From contig WLWR01000041.1 of NCBI GenBank assembly GCA_012103495.1, positions 1 to 10,408 of the forward strand: 10,408 nt of DNA, read 5' to 3'. Of the stretch, positions 5,122 through 10,408 are shown piece by piece. The position numbers and the translations under genes are program-made. Under the pieces are notes generated by a model. That model was given only the letters and a program-made list of their open reading frames with translations. It made no database searches and was not told where the DNA came from. The DNA comes from Legionellales bacterium (GTDB taxonomy: Bacteria; Pseudomonadota; Gammaproteobacteria; WLWR01). Position 1 is the stretch's first letter. Each line of letters begins with the position of its first letter.

Positions 5122-6900
5122 CTAAGCTGCCAATGCACATCGGCGTTGGATGGCTGGTGCCAATGAGGGGCGTCCATGCGGATCTTTTATGCCTTCCTTA
5201 TCTGCCGCTAATATCGCTTTGGTATCAAGGTTGCCATCTTTAAAAAATGTTTGTTGCTTAATGTTCGATGAATCAATGAGTTCCATCGGATTATTTTTAT
5301 GTTGACGACTATGAGCTGTGACCAGTCCAAAGGTGATCAGATGGAGATGTTCTTGCTTTGCTTGGGGAGCTTCTTGTTCAACTTCTTGATAAATTTTTTC
5401 ATAATTTTGCTTAAAAACACTTTTTGAATGATGCGGAATATTGGTCTTGGCAGCTTGGTCAGCTTCTATGATGCGCTGAGTGATTTGGTTTTCTAAAATA
5501 AAAAGTCCATCGGCGCTGTGGGTGGTTGTTTCTTGATGACCAAAGAAGTGATAACTGTTGGCTAATCCGTGACGGGTGCCGTGCTGGTCCTGGTTGATGT
5601 GGCGTTCGAGAAATGTTGGGGTATGACTTGGTCGAATGACAGATTCAATTAACTGAGTCAATGGCTCGACCAATGTTTGATCATTTTCAGGTATAAAATC
5701 GTAGTGTTCCCACAATGCTTTTTTGAGATGATACGTAATGGAAGAAACAAGGAATGAGTTGTGTGACGGAAATGCATTTTTTTGTTGCAACGAGGTGATG
5801 ATTCTCTGTGATAAGGTATCAACTTTTTTGGCTTTTTCTGGATCCAACGCATGCTGCACTTTCCAGTAATCACGCTGGATGTCGGTAATCATTTGGCGAT
5901 GCGCACTCAAGCGTGACCAATTGGTATACCAAGTGATCATCGATGATAAAATAGAAGAGCCGATGACCACGATGAAAAAAACAGGCGGAATGGTGATGGA
6001 GAGTGTGTAAAATAATGGCAGAATGACAGCGGATACAAACCGGGTGAGTGATAACAGTGAGCCGATCCCACTGTTAATGGTATGAATTTGGCGGATAAAT
6101 AAGGAGATGAATAAATCCGACCGCTGTGGTGTGTACAAAGCAGAAAAACCGTGCGGAATGTCGATACCAACCGTCAATTGGTTTTTGACGGTGTCATAGT
6201 TCGCCGGCGATAATTTGTTAAGTGACATTTTCACTTGATCCAACCAACGTAACTCCGCTTCAAACAATTGTTCAATTTTGGCATTGTTGGCGACAATGCC
6301 AGGTGTGATGCCTAACCAAGTAATGCTCATGGTGATCAGATAGGGCATCATTAATTCGCCAAGGGTCGTCACATCCAAACAAACTAAAGCAATCAATACG
6401 CTGTAACTGAGCGCCGCCAGTGTGCGGATGGTGCGCGAAGCCAATCCCCAGCGGCCTGCGTATGTCCCCAATCCCAACGTTTTGCCAAGCCAATTGTCCG
6501 CCAACCAGGCATAGATTTTGGCCTGTAAATGATGAATTTTCTTATAGATGGCCAGGCCGGTGAGGAACGCAATGGCTTGTGTGCCGAGCATGATCCGAAT
6601 GACATCTTGATAACCTGCCATGGCAAGTGCGTCATAGATGAATCGAAAACCAAACCAAGTAGCAAGCCCAATTAAAGCCGCTAGCACCGTAATGCCCAAT
6701 GCAACGGTGAGTATTAATCGGAGTTGCCAGTAAGGGTGGGCTTTTTTGGCTTCTTCAATCTCTCTTGGAGCAGTAGCAAGCAATGGTTCGCTTTCAATAA
6801 TGTCCTCTGACTCATTGCTTAACGGAAAAACTCGTGGTTGGGTTTTTGGATCGTCGCTCATTGAAAGGTCTGAATTTGCATGGCTCTGTAATGGACTCAT
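5122..6900 (-). CDS. Unrecognised six-helix membrane protein with large C-terminal domain
   Basis: I do not recognise this 592-residue protein. It has a polar, acidic N-terminus of about 55 residues. Predicted membrane segments follow near residues 60-82, 100-119, 158-177, 182-204, 283-305 and 306-323, in two clusters separated by a loop of about 80 residues. The remaining 260 or so residues look soluble, with many H, Q and K and an acidic helix (YQEVEQEAPQAKQEH). Residues 36-41, ESEPLL, fit the eukaryotic acidic dileucine sorting pattern, which may be chance. I chose ATG 6900 because GGGGA lies 7 bases upstream; ATGs at 6918 and 6921 would add 6 or 7 residues but have no ribosome-binding site. 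It is the only minus-strand gene, convergent with the gene on its left and divergent from guaB, and looks like an accessory insertion between conserved blocks. No enzyme or transporter motif is visible. Six helices plus a cytoplasmic tail is a hydropathy reading only. Confidence 0.75.
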   Translation of the reverse strand: MSPLQSHANSDLSMSDDPKTQPRVFPLSNESEDIIESEPLLATAPREIEEAKKAHPYWQLRLILTVALGITVLAALIGLATWFGFRFIYDALAMAGYQDVIRIMLGTQAIAFLTGLAIYKKIHHLQAKIYAWLADNWLGKTLGLGTYAGRWGLASRTIRTLAALSYSVLIALVCLDVTTLGELMMPYLITMSITWLGITPGIVANNAKIEQLFEAELRWLDQVKMSLNKLSPANYDTVKNQLTVGIDIPHGFSALYTPQRSDLFISLFIRQIHTINSGIGSLLSLTRFVSAVILPLFYTLSITIPPVFFIVVIGSSILSSMITWYTNWSRLSAHRQMITDIQRDYWKVQHALDPEKAKKVDTLSQRIITSLQQKNAFPSHNSFLVSSITYHLKKALWEHYDFIPENDQTLVEPLTQLIESVIRPSHTPTFLERHINQDQHGTRHGLANSYHFFGHQETTTHSADGLFILENQITQRIIEADQAAKTNIPHHSKSVFKQNYEKIYQEVEQEAPQAKQEHLHLITFGLVTAHSRQHKNNPMELIDSSNIKQQTFFKDGNLDTKAILAADKEGIKDPHGRPSLAPAIQRRCALAA

Positions 6901-6955
6901 AAAGACTTCCCCAGTCATCATTTTTTGGCGATATTAATACGAATAATTACTAAAT

Positions 6956-6974
6956 GCAAATGATTATTATTTAG
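6956..6974 (-). promoter_or_regulatory. Fur-box-like site in the divergent promoter region
   Basis: On the minus strand this 19-base stretch contains AATAATAATCATTTGC. By my count it matches 13 of 19 positions of the Fur consensus GATAATGATAATCATTATC, including an unbroken nine-base run (ATAATCATT read within the core). It lies 56-74 bases upstream of the chosen start of the minus-strand membrane protein gene, and about 60 bases upstream of the guaB -10. Iron control of the membrane protein gene is inference; the region is AT-rich, so chance matches are likelier than usual. Confidence 0.35.
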
Positions 6975-7010
6975 TTTTACGGTGAGTCTGATCATCCGTG
7001 AAGTGGGGCT

Positions 7011-7028
7011 ATTTATTTCAAAATAAAT
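7011..7028. promoter_or_regulatory. Perfect inverted repeat overlapping the guaB -35 region
   Basis: ATTTATTT (7011-7018) and AAATAAAT (7021-7028) are perfect reverse complements separated by CA. The repeat ends four bases before the guaB -10 hexamer and covers the place where a -35 would sit. This is the classic position for a repressor operator. It does not resemble the PurR operator (ACGCAAACGTTTGCGT type). It could also be chance in AT-rich DNA or an UP-like element. Confidence 0.4.
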
Positions 7029-7032
7029 CCAG

Positions 7033-7038
7033 TATACT
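7033..7038 (+). promoter_or_regulatory. -10 hexamer of the guaBA promoter
   Basis: TATACT fits the sigma-70 -10 consensus at five of six positions and lies 29 bases before the chosen guaB ATG, giving a leader of about 23 nt. No good -35 is found 16-18 bases upstream (TATTTA at 17 bases is weak), so the promoter may rely on an activator or on the flanking AT-rich DNA. Confidence 0.6.
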
Positions 7039-7067
7039 GCGCCGTTTTATTGCAGCAGGGTGGTCTT

Positions 7068-8546
7068 ATGGTTCAGCAACGATTGTTGGGAACGGCGTTA
7101 ACATTTGACGATGTGTTATTGGTGCCGCAGCATTCTAAGGTGTTGCCCAAAGACGTTTGCTTAACATCAAAACTAACCCGCGATATTCATCTCAACATCC
7201 CTTTGGTTTCCGCCGCAATGGATACGGTGACCGAAGCGCGTTTGGCCATTGCCCTGGCGCAAGAAGGTGGCATGGGCATTATTCATAAAAATATGTCGAT
7301 TGAACAACAAGCCCAACAAGTGCGGCAAGTGAAAAAATTTGAAAGCGGGGTGGTGCGTGATCCGGTCACCGTGGCGCCGCATGTGACGGTACGTGAATTA
7401 TTAGAATTGACGGGCAGTAAAAATTTCTCTGGTGTGCCGGTGGTTGAGGGTAAGCAATTGGTGGGGATTGTCACCAGTCGTGATTTGCGTTTTGAACCCA
7501 ATCAAGACTTGCCGGTGGCCAAAGTGATGACCCCTAAAGGCAAATTGGTTACGGTACCAGAAGGCACGCATCAACGGCAAATGATTGAATTGTTGCACAA
7601 ACATAAAATTGAAAAAATTCTGGTGGTCAATGACGATTTTAATTTAACCGGGTTGGTCACTGTCAAAGACATTCAAAAAGCCAAAGACAAACCATTCGCG
7701 TGTAAAGACGATGCGGCGCAATTGCGTGTGGGGGCAGCGGTGGGTGTGGCTAAGGGTGCTCAGCAACGCATTGAAGCGTTGGTTGAGGCTGGCGTGGATG
7801 TGTTGGTTGTAGACACTGCACACGGTCATTCTCAAGGAGTGCTCAGCCAAGTGCAGTGGGTGAAACAACACTTTCCCGAGGTACAAGTGATCGGTGGTAA
7901 TATTGCCACGGCGCAAGCGGCGCGTGATTTGGTCAAAGTCGGCGCCGATGCGGTGAAGGTGGGGATTGGCCCAGGATCGATTTGCACCACGCGGGTGGTG
8001 ACCGGTGTGGGTGTGCCACAAATAACCGCCATTGGTGAAGTGGCTCAAGGTTTGGCGGATACCGGCGTGCCGGTGATCGCCGATGGTGGCATTCGATTTT
8101 CCGGAGATATTTGTAAAGCGATCGCTGCGGGTGCTTCATCGGTCATGCTCGGTGGTTTGCTGGCGGGTACCGATGAATCACCGGGTGAAATTGAATTGTA
8201 TCAAGGCCGCACTTATAAAAGTTATCGCGGAATGGGATCGTTGGGGGCCATGGCTCAAGTGGAAGGTTCCAGTGATCGGTATTTTCAAGAAATGAACAAT
8301 GGCGCGGACAAATTGGTACCGGAAGGCATTGAAGGACGAGTGCCCTACAAAGGGGCGCTGCAACAAATTGTGCATCAATTGATGGGGGGAGTGCGTTCTT
8401 GCATGGGATATACCGGTTGTGAAACCATTGATGCGCTGCGCACTCAGGCGCAATTTTATCAAGTCACTGGTGCAGGCATGCGTGAAAGTCATGTGCATGA
8501 TGTGAATATTGTCAAACAAGCACCGAATTATCAGGTTGATTCATGA
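7068..8546 (+). CDS. guaB: Inosine-5'-monophosphate dehydrogenase
   Basis: GuaB oxidises IMP to XMP with NAD+, the committed step to guanine nucleotides, in the cytoplasm. The 492-residue product is of usual length. Its TIM barrel begins with LTFDDVLLVPQHS, and two CBS domains are inserted at about residues 95-205, where purine nucleotides regulate the family. DTAHGHS lies at 249-255. The catalytic loop VGIGPGSICTTR carries Cys306, and YRGMGSLGAM starts at 386. The mobile flap has the Arg404-Tyr405 pair in SSDRYFQ, then EGIEGRVPYKG. I chose ATG 7068, preceded by CAGGGTGG at suitable spacing; an in-frame TTG at 7050 would add six residues but would lie only about five bases from the expected transcript start. 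The gene follows a clear -10 hexamer and overlaps guaA by four bases. Confidence 0.97.
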   Translation: MVQQRLLGTALTFDDVLLVPQHSKVLPKDVCLTSKLTRDIHLNIPLVSAAMDTVTEARLAIALAQEGGMGIIHKNMSIEQQAQQVRQVKKFESGVVRDPVTVAPHVTVRELLELTGSKNFSGVPVVEGKQLVGIVTSRDLRFEPNQDLPVAKVMTPKGKLVTVPEGTHQRQMIELLHKHKIEKILVVNDDFNLTGLVTVKDIQKAKDKPFACKDDAAQLRVGAAVGVAKGAQQRIEALVEAGVDVLVVDTAHGHSQGVLSQVQWVKQHFPEVQVIGGNIATAQAARDLVKVGADAVKVGIGPGSICTTRVVTGVGVPQITAIGEVAQGLADTGVPVIADGGIRFSGDICKAIAAGASSVMLGGLLAGTDESPGEIELYQGRTYKSYRGMGSLGAMAQVEGSSDRYFQEMNNGADKLVPEGIEGRVPYKGALQQIVHQLMGGVRSCMGYTGCETIDALRTQAQFYQVTGAGMRESHVHDVNIVKQAPNYQVDS

Positions 8547-10117
8547 CCGACATTCATCGACATAAAATTTTAATTTTAGATTTTGGCTCGCAGTACACCC
8601 AATTAATTGCACGACGCGTGCGTGAGGCAGGGGTGTATTGTGAATTGCACCCGTATGATATGACCAGTGAGGCAATTCGCAAATTTAATCCGCACGGTAT
8701 TATTCTATCCGGTGGACCGGCAACGGTGACGCAAGCCACGACGGCGCGTGCCGCTGAGGTGGTGTTTCAATTGGATGTGCCGGTGTTGGGTATTTGCTAT
8801 GGCATGCAAGTGATGGCGGCTCAATTGGGTGGGCAAGTGGCCGTGGCAGATAAACGTGAATTTGGGTATGCCCAAATTCACGTGGTGGAAGAAACACCGT
8901 TGTTGCAAGGGATTGAAGATCACAGTCACCAAAGTGGTCAACCCTTGTTGGATGTATGGATGAGTCACGGGGATCATGTGATTGCTACGCCACCGGGGTT
9001 TGCCGTGCTTGCCCGTACCGACAATGCGCCGATTGCTGCCATGGCTGATAAAACTCGTCAATTTTATGGATTGCAATTTCATCCAGAAGTGACCCACACG
9101 CGTCAGGGTACGCGTATTTTAAGCCAGTTTGTCCATCAAATTTGTGGCTGTGGTCATGCGTGGGTAGCCAGCAATATTATTGAAGATGCGATCGAACAAG
9201 TGCGTCAACACGTGGGCACCGATCCAGTGATTTTAGGTTTGTCCGGTGGGGTGGATTCAGCAGTGGTTGCTGCGCTATTGCATCAAGCCATCGGTGATCA
9301 ATTGACTTGCGTGTTTGTGGATACCGGTTTATTGCGGCTCAATGAAGTGGACCAAGTGATGGCTACGTTTGGCAAACATTTTGGTGTTCATATTGAATTG
9401 GTGAAGGCTGGTCAGCAATTTTTAACAGCGCTGGCAGGAGAAGCGGATCCGGAAAACAAACGCAAAATCATTGGGCAAACATTTATTGAAATTTTTGAGC
9501 AGCAAGCGCAGCGATTGACCGATGCGCGTTGGTTGGCACAGGGAACTATTTATCCGGATGTGATTGAATCGGCTGGCAGTCATACGGGCAAGGCGACGGT
9601 GATCAAATCACATCATAATGTGGGTGGTTTACCCGAGCGGATGAATTTGAAATTAATTGAGCCATTGCGTGAATTGTTCAAAGATGAAGTGCGGAAAATG
9701 GGTTTAACGTTGGGCTTGCCTTATGACATGGTCTATCGTCATCCGTTTCCCGGCCCTGGTTTGGGCGTGCGTATTTTGGGAGAAGTGCGGACGGAATACG
9801 TCAGCATTTTGCGACAAGCGGATTATATTTTTATCCAAGCATTGCATGAATTTGACTTGTATCATCAAGTCAGCCAAGCGTTTGCGGTGTTTTTGCCAGT
9901 TAAATCCGTTGGGGTGATTGGTGATAATCGACATTACGCGTATGTGATTGCCTTGCGGGCGGTGGAAACAATTGATTTTATGACGGCGCATTGGGCAATG
10001 TTGCCGCAGGAATTTTTGGCGACTGTTGCCAGTCGGATTATGAATGAAGTGCCACAAGTAGCTCGGGTGGTTTACGACATTTCTGGCAAACCTCCGGCGA
10101 CGATTGAATGGGAATAA
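8543..10117 (+). CDS. guaA: GMP synthase (glutamine-hydrolysing)
   Basis: GuaA aminates XMP to GMP using ATP and ammonia from glutamine. The 524-residue product has all three domains. The class I glutamine amidotransferase domain (about 1-200) has DFGSQYTQLIARRVRE, the nucleophile Cys85 in GICYGMQ, and His180 with Glu182 in FHPEVTH completing the triad. The ATP pyrophosphatase domain has the P-loop SGGVDS at 234-239 and FVDTGLLRLNE. The dimerisation domain has HPFPGPGLGVRILGEV and ends with the typical DISGKPPATIEWE. Length equals the family norm (about 525). The ATG overlaps the guaB stop (ATGA), so the two are translated together from one message. Nothing is missing or unusual. Confidence 0.97.
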   Translation: MTDIHRHKILILDFGSQYTQLIARRVREAGVYCELHPYDMTSEAIRKFNPHGIILSGGPATVTQATTARAAEVVFQLDVPVLGICYGMQVMAAQLGGQVAVADKREFGYAQIHVVEETPLLQGIEDHSHQSGQPLLDVWMSHGDHVIATPPGFAVLARTDNAPIAAMADKTRQFYGLQFHPEVTHTRQGTRILSQFVHQICGCGHAWVASNIIEDAIEQVRQHVGTDPVILGLSGGVDSAVVAALLHQAIGDQLTCVFVDTGLLRLNEVDQVMATFGKHFGVHIELVKAGQQFLTALAGEADPENKRKIIGQTFIEIFEQQAQRLTDARWLAQGTIYPDVIESAGSHTGKATVIKSHHNVGGLPERMNLKLIEPLRELFKDEVRKMGLTLGLPYDMVYRHPFPGPGLGVRILGEVRTEYVSILRQADYIFIQALHEFDLYHQVSQAFAVFLPVKSVGVIGDNRHYAYVIALRAVETIDFMTAHWAMLPQEFLATVASRIMNEVPQVARVVYDISGKPPATIEWE

Positions 10118-10408
10118 ATGATTTCGCAAGATGAACATTGGATGCGCCAAGCGTTGCAATTGGCTGAGCAGGCGCAACAATGTGGTGAAGTGCCAGTGGG
10201 TGCGGTGCTGGTACGTGATGATCAAATCTTAGGCACCGGTTACAACCAACCCATCGGTGCGCAGGATCCAACCGCACATGCTGAAATGATTGCCTTGCGT
10301 CAAGCGGCGCAAACGGTGCAAAATTATCGATTGCCACACACAACCTTGTATGTGACGTTAGAGCCTTGCGCAATGTGCGCCGGGGCACTTGTTCACGCGC
10401 GATTGGCT
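10118..10408 (+). CDS. tadA: tRNA-specific adenosine deaminase, 3' end cut by window
   Basis: TadA converts adenosine to inosine at the wobble position of tRNA-Arg(ACG), letting one tRNA read several codons. Only the first 97 residues are inside the window. They contain the zinc-deaminase signature: His54-Ala-Glu56 in DPTAHAEM, where the glutamate is the proton shuttle, and PCAMC with zinc ligands Cys84 and Cys87. The flanking text VPVGAVLV, NYRLP and TLYVTLEPC closely follows E. coli TadA, which separates it from cytidine or guanine deaminases. The ATG at 10118 directly follows the guaA stop with no gap, and GGGA just inside guaA can serve as ribosome-binding site. It is probably co-transcribed with guaBA. 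The end of the protein is not visible. Confidence 0.93.
   Translation, partial: MISQDEHWMRQALQLAEQAQQCGEVPVGAVLVRDDQILGTGYNQPIGAQDPTAHAEMIALRQAAQTVQNYRLPHTTLYVTLEPCAMCAGALVHARLA

Noticed and set aside
5122..5140. C-terminal CaaX prenylation motif in the orphan membrane protein (ends RRCALAA)
   Set aside because: The cysteine is fifth from the end, not fourth, so it does not fit the CaaX rule.
5078..5190. A complete tRNA-Ala gene on the minus strand
   Set aside because: The T arm and 3' acceptor strand fit, but the anticodon stem pairs badly. No matching 5' acceptor strand or D arm lies upstream, and that sequence is the 3' end of a coding region.
7050..7067. TTG 7050 as the guaB start
   Set aside because: It lies almost at the expected transcript start and would destroy the CAGGGTGG ribosome-binding site, which fits ATG 7068.
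48..10268. Eight GGATCC sites across the window, about three times chance expectation
   Set aside because: The sites lie inside coding frames where GAT CC codons are common, and one window is too small a sample. No clustering or palindromic element is tied to them.

Overview
The window reads as ordinary chromosomal DNA of a gammaproteobacterium at moderate GC. It carries a riboflavin operon, the 3' end of a cytochrome c maturation set, the guaBA purine genes and tadA. The split ccmH/ccmI genes, the bifunctional RibBA and one orphan multi-pass membrane protein would fit an order such as Legionellales, but that placement is inference; nothing here fixes the taxon.

Left block, plus strand (1-4107): the 3' end of ribD, then riboflavin synthase (overlapping ribD by 8 bp), a 198-nt leader-like gap, ribBA, ribH, ccmH (9 nt after ribH) and ccmI (1-nt overlap with ccmH). 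The rib genes together supply almost the whole path from GTP and ribulose 5-phosphate to riboflavin. CcmH and CcmI handle apocytochrome c for haem attachment. nusB, a common partner after ribH in gammaproteobacteria, is absent. A small membrane-anchored protein with an EF-hand-like loop follows (4222-4830), with a probable AT-rich terminator behind it.

Middle (about 4831-7067): a gene-poor convergent gap contains a striking 13-bp hairpin (5078-5110). Read on the minus strand, it has the exact dimensions of a tRNA acceptor stem stacked on a T arm. The only minus-strand gene follows, an unrecognised protein of about 592 residues with six predicted membrane segments. A divergent promoter region separates it from guaB. 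That region holds a Fur-box-like site, a perfect 8-bp inverted repeat and a good -10 hexamer.

Right block, plus strand (7068-10408): guaB and guaA (ATGA overlap) convert IMP to XMP and then GMP, and tadA (cut by the window end) begins directly after the guaA stop. guaBA feeds GTP, the precursor used by the rib enzymes, but no sequence evidence links the two blocks in regulation.

Most of the window is housekeeping. The parts worth a second look are the tRNA-minihelix-like hairpin, the orphan membrane protein and its promoter, the structured ribBA leader, and the small EF-hand protein. I see no CRISPR array, transposase, integrase or recognisable defence system.
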